Positions 15,001 to 28,444 of a stretch of DNA of 64,000 bases are shown one piece after another. A program made the position numbers and the translations under genes. Under the pieces are notes generated by a model, which was given only the letters and a program-made list of their open reading frames with translations, ran no database searches and was not told the DNA's origin. Source of the stretch: Microglena sp. YARC (lineage: Eukaryota > Chlorophyta > Chlorophyceae > Chlamydomonadales > Chlamydomonadaceae); the NCBI GenBank assembly GCA_022414725.1, contig CM039467.1:12008491-12072490 (forward strand), read 5' to 3'. How positions within the stretch are numbered: the stretch's first letter is position 1; each line of letters begins with the position of its first letter.

Positions 15001-18000
15001 GTTCATTGCATGCATATGAATCTGCCACAGAATTCAATTTTAAAAATCTATGCGCTCCTATTATCTGTTCATAGCATGCAAATTTGCCTCCTAATCTAGA
15101 ACCTCCTATGATCTCCTATAATCTGTTCATTCCGCGGTGCTGGCATGCATGACTCCAGCCACCCAAACTTCAAAATTTCTATGTTTCGTGGCATGCAATA
15201 TGATCTCCGCATATCCTACATCATGCATATGAATCTGCCACCTCTGAATTCCTAATATGCACATATTGATATCTGCCTCACATGGCTTGCAATATATCTG
15301 TATCATGCCTCCTATTATTCTGTGAATTATCTATGCCGTGCCTATATCTGCATTGGCATGCATATGAATCTGCCAGATCCTCAATGCTTTAACCTATGCT
15401 ATATCTGTATGCCTCATATCTGTTTCAATGGCTGCGCATGAGCATGCATGAACCTGCCAATGAATTCATTTTATCTAACATCTATGCCTATTGAATCCTA
15501 ATCTGCTGTTCATGCATGCCTGAATGCATTAATGAATTACTGCCACCCTGAATTCAAAACTCTATGCCAGCTATAATCAAATTCGTTCATCATGCATATG
15601 AATCTCTAAATTTAAAATCTATGCCTTATATCTGTTTCATATGAAAATCTATGATCTTTAAAATCTATGCCTCCTATGCCATGAAATTCGCACCCTGAAT
15701 TCAATTTAAAATCTATGCCTCCTACTATCTGTTCATGCATGCTGCCACCCTATGAAAAAATCTTTTGCTGAATTCAACTCCTGAATTCAAATTTAAAATC
15801 AAAATCTTGCCACCTAATACAAATTTCTGCATAGCTGCTTGAGTCAAATCACTATGCCTCCTATAATCTGCATGCATTGCATATGAATCTGCCACCCTGA
15901 ATCTATGCCTCCTATATCTGTTCATCGCATGCATATGAATCTGCCACCCTGAAGTTCAAATTTAAAATCTATGAACTCCTACATCTGTTCATGCATGCAT
16001 ATGATCTGTTTAAAATCTTATGCCTCCTATACATATGCATATGAATCTGCCACCCTGAATTCAATTTAAAAACTCTATGCCTCCTATATCTGTTCATGCA
16101 TGCATATAATCTGCCACCCTGAATTCAAATTTAAATCTGCCCTATATCTGTTCATGCATGCATATGAATCTGCCCCCCGATTTAATCTAATTCTAAAATC
16201 TATGCCTCCTATATCTTGCACCCGCGATGGCATATGAATCTGCCACCCCCTGAATTCAAATTTCTGTTCAAAATCTATGCAAATTTAAAATCTCCTATAT
16301 CTGTTCATGCATGCATATTAGAATCTGCCACCCTGAATTCAAAATTTAAAAGTCTATGCCTCCTATATCTGTTAATGCATCTACTGAATCTGCCATGCAT
16401 CATGAATCTGCCAACCCTGAATTCAAATTTAAATCTATGCCCCCTATATATCTGTTGAGGGCAATGCATATTGAATTGCATGCCGCTGGAATTCACTTTT
16501 TATGCTATGCCTCCTATGAATCTGTTCATGCACATAATGAATCCCACCCTGAATTCAAATTTAAAATCTATGCCTCGCTATAATCTCTGTATCATGATAT
16601 GATGACACCCTGGATTCATATCTTGCCCCTCAATCTGCCACCCTGATTCAAATTTAAAATGCTATGCCTCCTATACTGTTCATGCATCATGAATCTGCAC
16701 CCTGAATTCAAAATTTAAAATCAATTTACCTCCATATTCTGTTCATTCGCATTTGCATATGATATCTGGCCACCGGCTGATTCATGCCACCTCAAATTTA
16801 CTCAAATTAGCTATGCCTCCTAATAATCTGTTTCATGCATGCATATTCACCCTGATTCCATCTGCCACCCTGAATTCATCCTATGCTCCTAAATTTAAAA
16901 TCCTCTTCCTCCTATATCTGTTCATGGCATGCATAGAATCTGCCACCAGCTGAATTCAAAATTTTGCCCTCCTAAAATTTTCTATGCCTCCTATATCTGT
17001 TCAGCAATGCATATTGAATCTGCCACCCTGAATTCAAATTTTTGGTAAAATCTTATGCCTCCTAGCCTCTGTTCAGCAGCATATAATCTGCCACCTGAAT
17101 TCAAATTTAAGAATCTATGCCTCCTATATCTTGCATGCATGCATAATGATTCATCCTGCCACCCCTTTGAATTCCAAAGTTTAACACTTCAGAGTGACGA
17201 ATTAATATCTGTTCATGCAGTATCTATGAATCATATGATCCACCTCCTGATTCCACATTCAAATTTTTAAAATCTATGCCCTCCTCTGTTCATGCATGCA
17301 TATGAATCTGCCACCCTGAATTCACATTTAAAATCTATGCCTCCTATATCTGTTCATGCATGCATATGAATCTGCCACCCTGAATTCAAATTTAAAATCT
17401 ATGCTCCTATATCTGTTCAGCATGCATATGAATCTGCCACCTGAATTTCAAATTTAAAATCTATGCCTCCTATATTCTGTTCATGCATGCATTTTGAATC
17501 CTGCACCCTGAATTCAAATTTAATCTATGACGCACTCCTGTTCGTGCACTGCATCTGAATCTGCCACTCGCAATTCTCAATTCCTTGCCTCCTCACTATT
17601 GTTCATGCATGCATCTGACTCTCCCTGCCAATTCTTGCCTCCCATTATTTGTTTCATCTGTTTTGTGTTCTGCCACCCTGATTCAAATAATTCTATGCCG
17701 TCCTATATCTGCTTCTGCATCATGTTGATCTGGCACCCCCTGAATTCAAATTTAAAAATCTTGCCTCGACGCATGCTTTACTCTGTGCATGCATGCCTGT
17801 CCATGCGTATGATGATCTGCCACCTCTTGAATTCAAATTTAAAATCTATGCCTCCTAATATCTGTTCATGCGCATAAGTATTGACCCTGCCATAAATTTG
17901 AATTCAAATTTAAAATCTATGCCTCTATATCTGTTTTCATGCATGCATATGAATCTTTCCACCCTGTTCTGCATCCTATTATAAATCTCCTGGACCCTAT

Positions 18001-21000
18001 TGAACTTGTTCAAATACTAATGTCTGCCTCCTATATCTGTTCATGACATGCATATGAATTCTCCACCCTGATTTTCAAATTTAAAATCTATGCCTCCTAT
18101 ATCTGTTCATGCATGCATATGAATCTGCCACCCTGAATTCATTTAATCAGCTCCCTATATGTTTCATGCATGCATTGAACTTGCCCCCGTGGAATTTCAA
18201 TGTAAATGCTAGCCATGCCCTTTCTTTATCATAGAATTCATTGCCACCTGAATTCAACACTATTGTATAATCGCTGCCTTATCTGTTCATGGCTGCCTAT
18301 GCTCTGCCACCCTGAATTCATTCTATTGTAAAATCTATGCCTATTCCTAACCCTGTCATGCATAATGACATCTGCCCCCTGATTCAAATTTAAATCATAT
18401 ATGCCTCCTACTATCTGTTCAAATGCATGCTATGAAAAATACTGCACACCCTAGAATCTCAATAAAGAAATCCTATCCTGCCTCTATCTGTTCCTGCGCT
18501 AATGAATCTGCCACCCCAAATTCAAATTTAAATCTATGCCTCCTATATCTGTCATGCATGCATGATGAATCTGCCACCTTGCTGGAATTCAAATATAAAT
18601 CTATGCCTCCAATATCTTGTTCATGCATGCCTATGATCTTGCCACCCCTAATTCAAATTTAAAAATCTATGCCTCATATCTTTCATGCATGCATTATGAA
18701 TCATGCACCCTGAATATTCAAATTTAAAATCTATGCCTCCGCTATATCTGTTCATGCATGCATTTGCATTCCAAATTTAAAATCTATGCCTCCTATATCG
18801 TTCATGCATGCATATGAACTCTGCCATCCGCTGAATCAAATTTAAATCTATGCCTTCCCTATTTGTCATCATGCCATATGAAATCTGCCACCCGAATCAA
18901 ATTTAAACATCTATGCCTCCTATATGTCATGCTGCATGAATCTGGCCACCCGCTGAATTTAAATTTAAAAATCTATGGCCTGCCCTATATCTGTTCATGC
19001 ATGCATATGCATCTGCCACCCTGAATTCAAATGTTAAATTCTAATATATCTGTTCATTGCATGCATATGAATCTGCCACTTGCCAAATTTACTCATGCCT
19101 CCTATAAATCTGCCATGCATGCATGCTATATCGATGCATATGAATCTGCCCCCTGTTCAATTTAATTCCTCCTAATATCTGTTCATGCCAAATTTTAAAA
19201 TCTATGCCTCCTATATCTGTTCATGCATGCATATGAATCTGCACAACCCTGAATTCAAATTTAAAATCATGTGCCTCCTATATCTGTTCATGCATGCATA
19301 TGATGATCTGCCACTCCTGTAATTCAAATTTAAAATCTATGCCTCCTACATCTGTCTCATGCATGCATATTGAATCTGCCACCCCCTGAATTTTTTTAAA
19401 TTTAAAAATCTATGCCTCCTATATCTGTTCATGTTATGCATATGCTCTGCCACCCTGAATTCAAATTTTAAAATCTATGCCTCCTATATCTGTTTCCATG
19501 CATGCATAATGAGAATCTGCCCACCCGGCCTAACAGAATGAATTAACAATTTAAAATCTTATGCCTCCTATATGTTCTGTTCCATGCATGCATATGAATC
19601 TGCCCACCCCTGCTGAATTACAATTCATTCTTTTGGATGACGTTCTGCCTATAATCTGTTCATGCCATGCATATGAATCTGCCACCTGAATTCAAAATTT
19701 AAAATCTATGCCTCCTATATCTGGTCATGCATGCATAATGAATATTAAATCCTATGTTCGCTGAATTCAAATTCAAATTTTTAAATGCATGGTATGAACT
19801 CTGCCACCCTGCGCTCCTATAATATGTTCATGCAATATGATTCATGATCTATGCCTGCTATATCTGTTCTTGCATGCATCATAATCGCACCCTGAATTCA
19901 TTTAAAATCTATGCCTCCTATATCTGTTCATGCATGCATATGAATTGCCACGCCTGAATCAAATTTAAAATCTGTGCCATCCTATACAGTTCATGCATGC
20001 CATATGCCTCTGCCTGAAACGTGCACCCCTAATTCACCGCTGAAATCTAAAATTTCTAACAATCTATGACTCCTATATCTGTTCAAAGCATGCTATGATC
20101 TGCACCCTGAATTCCAAATTTAAAATCTATATCTGCCTCACCCTGAATGACTAATGCATGCAATAATAAATCTTGCCTCCTATATGAAATTCAAATCTGT
20201 AAAAATGCTAATATGCTCTATAATCTGTGAATGCATATATCTTATGATAATCCCCCATCTAATCTCTCGCACCACCCCCTATTCAAATTCTGTCAGATGC
20301 ATGCATATGAATCCTCCACCTGACTTCATTTTAAAATCAGGCGTATCCTGTATATCTGTCATGCATGCTATGATGATCCACACCCTTGAATTCAATTCAT
20401 GCATTTGCCTATATATCTCGTTCAACTGAGCATTATGATCTGACCCCTGAATTCCAAATTTAAAATTCTATTTGCCTCCTATATCTGTTCCATCATGCAT
20501 ATGAATCTGCATCTGCCTCACCCTGATTCAAAATTAAAAACTATGCCTCTCCTATATCCTGTTCATGCATGATATGAATCTGCCACCCTGAATTCAAATT
20601 TAAAAATCTCTATGCCATCACCTAATATCTCTGTATGCCTGAGCCTCTCTGAATTCAAAATCCCACCCTATAATCTGATTCATAATCTGTTATGTTTAAA
20701 ATCCTATTGCCCTCCCTATATCTGTTCATGCATGCATATGAATCTGCCACCCCTGGAATTTCAAATTTAAAAATCTATGCCTCATATCTGTCATGCATCT
20801 TGTTTTACACATCTTGCATATGAATCTGCCAGCGCTGCTGCCTCCTAAATATGCAAATTCACTAATCTCTTGCATATGAAATGCATGCCGGCCCTGAAAT
20901 ATGATCTGGCCACCTGAATTCAATTAATTTAAAATCTATGACCTCCTATATCTGTTCATGATGCATGATATTGAATGCCTGATTCACCCTGCATTCAATT

Positions 21001-24000
21001 TAAAATCTATCTATGCCTCCTACCTATATCTTGTTCAATGCATGCATGTGAATCTGCCACCGCTGAATTCAAAATTTTTTAAAATCTGATGCCCTCCTAA
21101 ATTGCATGATGATCTGCCCCGACTGTCTTCAATTTATGCTATGCATCACATCTGTTCATGCATGCTATGAATCTCACCCTGAATTCAATAAAAAATCTGT
21201 GCCTCCTATATCTGTTCATGCTCTACATCTGCCACCTGATTCAAATAATGAAATCATCTGTTTCACATGATGATCTGCACCCTGAATTCAATCCTCTCTC
21301 TGTAATGCATGCCTCCTATATCTGGCCACCCTGCAAATGCATATATCTGCCACCCTGAATTCAAATTTAAATCTAACTCATTTGCCTTATCTCAAATTTT
21401 AATCATCGCATGCATGCATGAATCCTGAATTCAAATTTAAAATCTATGCCGCCTATATCTGTTCATATGCACTGAATCAATTCATTTAAAATCTATGCCT
21501 CTATATCTGTTCATGCATGCCTCCTCTGCTTGTGATTGAGCTATGATCGTGCCCATCCTGATATCTCACATGCATGCATCTTATGCCTCTATATCTGTTT
21601 GCACCCTGAAATTCAAATTTAAAAATTTTCTATGCCTCTATATCTGTTCATTGCATGCATATGAAATCTCCACCCTTGAATTCAAACATTTTAAAATCTA
21701 TGCTCCTATATCTGTTCATGCATGCATATGAATCTGCCACCTCTGAATTCATATTAAAAGTCTATGCTCCTATAATCTGTTCATGCATGCAATGAATTGC
21801 CACCTGAATATCAAATTTAAATCTATGCCGTCTAATATCTGTTTGGCATGCATATGAAATCTGCCAACCCGGGCTTCGCCACAGTCCTGAAATTTCAAAT
21901 TTAAAAATCATGCACTCCTCATACTCTGCATGATGCTCCTGAGAGAGGAGGGGATTCATTTAAAATCTTGTTATATCTGTTCAATGCATGCATATGAACA
22001 ACCGACCTGCCACCCTGAATTCAAATTATAAAATCTATGCCTGGGCTACATGTCATGTTTCCATATGCATGCATATGAAAATCGCTGCCCAATCACCTGA
22101 ATTCAAATGTTAAAAATCTATGCCTCCTATATTGTTCTGCATGCATCCTGAATCTGCCAACCTATTTCAAAATTTCAAGAAATCTTAATGCCTCCTATAT
22201 CTGTTCCATGCATGCATATTCGAATCTGCCACCCTGAACTTCAAATTTAAAATCTATCCTGCCGGCATATGAATCCCACCCTGAATTCAGACTTATCTGT
22301 CATGCCATGCATATGATCTGCCCTGAATTTCAAATTTAAAATCCATAACCCTGGAAGTCATGGCATCATATGAATCTGCACGGCTAATCTGTTCAATGCT
22401 GTGTATGCCATAATGAATCTGCCGCCCTAAATTTAAAATTTATTGCTCCCCTTATAATCTCGCTCATGCACTATTATTGCTATGTTCTGAAATTTAAAAT
22501 CAGGGTGCTCGATTGGCATACTGCTGCTAAGGCTCCTTTGTAGTGTCATGCTCCTATGGCTTATGATCTGACCCAACCCTGAATTCAAATTAACACATCC
22601 TCTCTCTCTCTCTCGTATGCCTCCTTATTTAACTCCTGCCACTTCCATGCATGCATATGAATCTGCCACCCTGGAAATGATGCTCCTACCCCATGTGTTC
22701 ATGCATGCATCTGCTTCTCGCACCTAATTCCACAATTAAAACTCTTGCCTCCTATAGTCTCTTGTCATGCATGCATATATGATCTGCCGCCTAGGATCTA
22801 CCTCTCAATCTATGCCTCCTACTCCTGCATGCATATGATGCCACCCTGAATTCAATATTAAATCTATGCCTCCTATATCGTTTCCTGCATGCCTCGAGAT
22901 CTCCCCTGAATTCAAATTTTAATCTTGCTTCTTTATTGCTTTTCATGATGCTAATGAATCTGCCACCCTGAATTCACAATTTATAATATCCTATGACCCT
23001 CTCTCTGATGCTGATATCTGTCACCCCTGAATTTAAAATCTAATGGCTCCTAATATCTGTTCACCCTCCAATGCATATGAATCTGTCACCGCACCTGATT
23101 CCAAATGTTAAAAGATCTATGGCTCCTATAAGTCTTGTTCCATGCTGCATATGAATCTGCGCACCCTGATTCAAATTTACCACACAATTCTATACGCCTC
23201 CTATATCTTGTTCATGCATGCATATGAATTTCTGCCACCGGCATATCTTTCAATCATGCATATTGATTCAAATTTAAAATCTATGCCTCCTATAATCTGT
23301 TCATGCACTGCATATGAACTCTGCACAACCGAACTGAATTCAAATTTAAAAATCTATGCCTCCTATATCTGTTCGTGCATGCATTAGTAATCTGCCACCA
23401 CTGCAATTCAACTTTAAAATCTATGCCTCCTATATCTGTTCATGAGATGCATATGAATCTGCCACCTCTGGATATCAATTTAAAATCTCATGCCTCCTAT
23501 ATCTGTTCATATGCATGCATATGAATACTGCACCGCTGAATTTCAAAATTTAAAATCTATCCTCCTATATCTTCATGCCCCCTACATCTTGTTCAATTAA
23601 AGGCATGCATATGAATCTGCCACCCGTACTGCAAATTTCAAAATTTAAGAAATCATCCACTTGCCCTCCTATATGCTGTTCATGCATGCATATTAATCTG
23701 CCACCCTGGATTCCCAATTTTTTAAAATGCTATGCCTCCTATATCTGTTCATGGCATGCATATGAATCTGCCACCCTGAATTCAAATTTAAAATCTATGC
23801 CTCCTATATCTGTTCTGCATGCAATGAATCTGCCATCCCTGAATTCAAATTTAAAAATCTATGCCTCCTATATGCTGTTCATGCATGACTATGAATCTGC
23901 CACCGCTGAATTCAAATTTTAAAATCTAATGGCTTCCTATATCATGTTCATCGCATGCATATGAATCTGCCACCTCTGAATTGAATTTAAAATCTATGCT

Positions 24001-24516
24001 CCTATATCTGTCATAGCATGCATATGAATCTGCACGCCTGAATTCAATTTAAAATCTATGGCCTCCTATATTCTGTTCATGCGATGCATATGAATCTGCC
24101 ATCCCCGCTGATTCAAATTTTAAAATCTTGCCTCCTATATCTGTTCATTGCATGCATATGAATCTGCCACCCTGAAATTCCAAATTTAAACTTGCCTCCT
24201 ATATCTGTTCATGCATGCATATGAATCTGCCACGCCCTGAATCAAATTTAAAACATCTATGCCTCCTAATCTGTTCATGCATGCAATTATGAATCTGCCA
24301 CCCCGAATTCAATTTAAAATCTATGGCCTCCTATATCTGTTCATAGCATGCATATTGAATCTGCCACCCTCGCTGGATTCAAATTTAAGATCTATGCTCC
24401 TATATCTGTTCATAAGCATGCATATGAATCTGCCACCCTGAATTCAATTTAAAATCTAGTGCCTCCTATACATCTGTTTTTCATGCATGCATATGAATGC
24501 TGCCACCTCTGCATTC
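1..24516. repeat. ~64-bp AT-rich satellite array (~380 copies)
   Basis: One repeat unit fills the whole stretch. Clean copies (about 1250-1800, 12780-13370 and 17280-17460) give a 64-bp monomer of about 36% GC. In order it contains GAATTC, AAATTTAAAATC, TATGCCTCCTATATCTG, TTCATGCATGCATATG and AATCTGCCACCCT. Several sub-motifs are self-complementary (GAATTC, AAATTT, ATGCATGCAT). Copies differ mostly by one- or two-base insertions and deletions, and 9400-12700 and 22300-23100 are nearly scrambled. Open frames inside repeat the same peptides (such as MPPISVHA) and are translations of the repeat, not genes. A centromeric, pericentromeric or subtelomeric role is possible but not shown by the sequence. 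Confidence 0.97.
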
Positions 24517-25516
24517 NNNNNNNNNNNNNNNNNNNNNNNNNNNNNNNNNNNNNNNNNNNNNNNNNNNNNNNNNNNNNNNNNNNNNNNNNNNNNNNNNNNN
24601 NNNNNNNNNNNNNNNNNNNNNNNNNNNNNNNNNNNNNNNNNNNNNNNNNNNNNNNNNNNNNNNNNNNNNNNNNNNNNNNNNNNNNNNNNNNNNNNNNNNN
24701 NNNNNNNNNNNNNNNNNNNNNNNNNNNNNNNNNNNNNNNNNNNNNNNNNNNNNNNNNNNNNNNNNNNNNNNNNNNNNNNNNNNNNNNNNNNNNNNNNNNN
24801 NNNNNNNNNNNNNNNNNNNNNNNNNNNNNNNNNNNNNNNNNNNNNNNNNNNNNNNNNNNNNNNNNNNNNNNNNNNNNNNNNNNNNNNNNNNNNNNNNNNN
24901 NNNNNNNNNNNNNNNNNNNNNNNNNNNNNNNNNNNNNNNNNNNNNNNNNNNNNNNNNNNNNNNNNNNNNNNNNNNNNNNNNNNNNNNNNNNNNNNNNNNN
25001 NNNNNNNNNNNNNNNNNNNNNNNNNNNNNNNNNNNNNNNNNNNNNNNNNNNNNNNNNNNNNNNNNNNNNNNNNNNNNNNNNNNNNNNNNNNNNNNNNNNN
25101 NNNNNNNNNNNNNNNNNNNNNNNNNNNNNNNNNNNNNNNNNNNNNNNNNNNNNNNNNNNNNNNNNNNNNNNNNNNNNNNNNNNNNNNNNNNNNNNNNNNN
25201 NNNNNNNNNNNNNNNNNNNNNNNNNNNNNNNNNNNNNNNNNNNNNNNNNNNNNNNNNNNNNNNNNNNNNNNNNNNNNNNNNNNNNNNNNNNNNNNNNNNN
25301 NNNNNNNNNNNNNNNNNNNNNNNNNNNNNNNNNNNNNNNNNNNNNNNNNNNNNNNNNNNNNNNNNNNNNNNNNNNNNNNNNNNNNNNNNNNNNNNNNNNN
25401 NNNNNNNNNNNNNNNNNNNNNNNNNNNNNNNNNNNNNNNNNNNNNNNNNNNNNNNNNNNNNNNNNNNNNNNNNNNNNNNNNNNNNNNNNNNNNNNNNNNN
25501 NNNNNNNNNNNNNNNN
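24517..25516. other. assembly gap of exactly 1000 N
   Basis: An unbroken run of 1000 N. The round number suggests a scaffolding placeholder, so the true distance between the satellite on the left and the telomere-type array on the right is unknown. Confidence 0.99.
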
Positions 25517-25565
25517 GAATAGTGGCGGTGGAAGAGGAGGGAGGGAAAAGGGGAGAGGAGTTGTT
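25517..25565. other. purine-rich non-telomeric spacer
   Basis: A 49-bp G/A-rich stretch between the gap and the first CCCTAAA unit. It matches neither the 64-bp satellite nor the telomere repeat. If the array is a real chromosome end, this piece should not be distal to it, so it may be a join or read-end artefact. Confidence 0.6.
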
Positions 25566-26409
25566 CCCCTAAACCCAAACCCTAAGCCCTAACCTAACCC
25601 TAAACCAGCTAAGCCTAGACCCTAAACCACTAAACCCTACACACCTAAAGCCCTAAAACACTAAACCCTTAAACCCTACCACCCTAAACCTAAACCTAGC
25701 ATTTCCGCCTAAACCTAAACCTAACCTAAAACCCTAAACCCTATCGCTAACCCTAACCCTAACCCTAACCCTAACCCAAACCTAAACCCTAAACCTAAAC
25801 CCCTTAAACCCTAAACCCTAAACACCTAAACCCTAAACCTAAACCATAACCCTAACCCTAAACCCTAAACCCTAAAACCCTAAACTAAACCATAAACCTA
25901 AAACCCTAACCCTTAACATAAACCCTGAAACCCTAAACCCTAACCCTAAACCCTAAAACCCATAAACCCCTAAACCCTAAAACCCTAAATCGCCCTAACC
26001 CCTAACTACCCTCTAAACCCTAATATAAAGCCCTAACCCGTACCTAAACCCCTAAACCGCTCTAAACCGCTAACCCTAACCCTAAAGCCCTAAACCCTAA
26101 AAAGACCCTGAAACCTATGAACCCTACTAACCCTAAAAAACCCTAAACCCTAAAAAACCCTAAACCCTCACCCTAACCCTAACCCTACACCCTAAACCCT
26201 AAACCCTAAACCCTAAACCTATAACTAAACCTAAACCCTAAACCCTATACCCTACCACTAACCCTACACCCTAAAACCCTAAACCCTAAAGCGCACGGAG
26301 ACGCGCGAACGCCGTAACCCTAAACCCTACCCTAAACCCTAAAACGCCAACCCTAACCCTAACCCTTACCTAACCCTAAACCCTACAGCCCTAAACCCTA
26401 AACGCCTAA

Positions 26410-26441
<32 letters not shown>

Positions 26442-28444
26442 ACCCTAAACCTAAACCTAAACCCTAACGCCTACCTCAATCCCTAACCTAACCACCTAAC
26501 CCCTAAACCCTAAACCCTAACTAACACCATAAACCTCTAACCCTAAACCCTAAACCCTAACTAAACCCTAAACCCTCCATCCTAGCAACCCTAAACCAAA
26601 ACCCAAGCCCTAAACCTAAAAACACCTTAAAACCATAAACCTAAACCAAACCTAAACGTAAACCCCTAACCTCCCTAACGCTTAAACCCTTAAGCGCCGT
26701 GACCACGCCTTACCCTAAACCGCTAAACCCAACCCTAAACCCTTTAAAAGACCCGCTAAAACACTATGAAACCCTAAAACCCTAAACCCTAACCCTAACC
26801 CAACCCTAAACCCTTAAACCTAAACAAACTAAACCCCTAAACCCCTAACCCTACCCTAAAACCCTAACCCTAAACCCAATTAAACCCTAAACCCTAACCC
26901 TAAACCCTTAAAACCCTAACCCTAAACCCTAAACCCTAAAAACCCTAACCAAACCCTAAACCCTAAAACGCCTAAACCCTAAACTAACCCATGAAACCTA
27001 AACCCTTAAACCCTTAAACCCTTAACCCTAAAAACCTAAACCCTAAACCCTAACCCTAACCCTAAACCTAAACCCTAGAACCTAAACGCCTAACGCCTGA
27101 AAACCCTAAACCCTAAACCTAATACCCTAAACCCTAACCCTCCCTAAACCTAACCCTAAAAACCCTAAAACTCCTAAAAAAACCTAACCCTAAACCCTAA
27201 CCCTAACCTAAACCCTAAAGCCCTAAACCTAAACCCTAAACCCTTAACCTAAACGCCTACTAAACCCTAAACCTGCTAAACCCTAAACCCTAAACCCTAA
27301 AACCCTAGAACCTAACCCAAACCCTAAATAACCTTAACCAAACCCTAAACCCTAAACCCGTAAACCCTAAACCTAACCCTACCTTAAACCATAAACCCTA
27401 AAACCATAACCCTAAACCTACCGAAACCCTAAAAACCATAACCATAAACCCTGAAACCCTACCCTAAACCCGCTAAACCCTAACCGCTAAAAACCCTAAA
27501 CCTAAACCCTTCAAACCCTAAACGGCTAAACTAAAACCGCTACAGACCTAAACCCTAAACCCTAACCCTAACCCTAAACCCTAAAACCTAAACCCTAAAA
27601 CCGCTAAACCCTAAACCCTAAACTAAACCCTAAATCCTAAGACCTAAACCCTAAACCCTAAACTAAACTCTAAACCTAACCTTACAACCCTAAACCCCTA
27701 AAACCCTAAAAACCCTAAAACCTAAACCCCTAAACCCTAAACCTTAAACCCTAAACGCGCTAAACCCCTAAAACCCTAAACCCTAAACCGGCTAAACCCC
27801 CTAACACCCTTAAAACCCTAAAAACCCTAAAACCCTAAACCTAAAACCCTAAACCCTAAACCCTAACTAAACCTGAAACCCTAAGCCCTAAACCCTAACC
27901 GTAAACCCTATAACCGCTAAAGAGCGCTAAAACCCTAAACCTAAACCCTAAACCCTAACCCTAAACCCTAAACCCAACGCCTAAACCTAAACGCCTAAAC
28001 CCTAAACCCTAACCCTAACCCTAAACCAAAACCTAAACCCTACCCTAAACCCTAAACGCGATAACCGCTTAACTAAACCCTAAACCCTAAACGCCTAACC
28101 CTAAACCCTAAACCCTAACCTAAACGCCATAACCCTAGACACTAACCCTAACCTACCTAAACCTAAACCTAACCTAACCTACCGCTATAACCCTAAAACC
28201 CTAAACAAACCTAACCCTAAACCCTAAAACCCTACAACCCTGTGTGGTAAACCCTAAACCCATAACCCTAAACCCTAAAAAACCCTAAAAAACCCTAAAC
28301 CCTAAACCCTAAACCCCTAAAACCCTAAACCCACTAAACCCTAAACCCATTAGCCCTAAAACCCTAACCCTAAACCCTACCCTAACCTAACCCTTAAACT
28401 AAACCCTAAACGCCTAAACCCTAATACCCTAAACCCTAAACCCT
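25566..28444 (+). repeat. telomere-type CCCTAAA array
   Basis: About 2.9 kb of CCCTAAA units (TTTAGGG on the other strand), interspersed with CCCTAA (for example 25746-25775), CCTAAA and units with extra bases such as CGCCTAAA. TTTAGGG is the common telomere unit of plants and many green algae. With the C-rich strand reading 5' to 3' on the plus strand, the array has the polarity of a left chromosome end whose arm extends rightwards. Irregular units may be real variants, but the many single-base indels resemble uncorrected long-read error. An internal telomeric block remains possible. Confidence 0.95.

Noticed and set aside
1..24516. Dozens of 60-116-codon open frames in the satellite (for example 2271-2582 and 17527-17877)
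   Set aside because: All are translations of the same 64-bp repeat in shifting frames, with recurring MPPISVHA and ESATLNSNLK peptides. The unit is not a multiple of three and indels break every frame.
1..24516. CRISPR-like array (regular short repeats)
   Set aside because: The units are contiguous with no unique spacers and the surroundings are eukaryotic, so this is a tandem satellite.
24459..25592. Long open frames over the N gap
   Set aside because: They consist of unknown residues. No coding content can be inferred.
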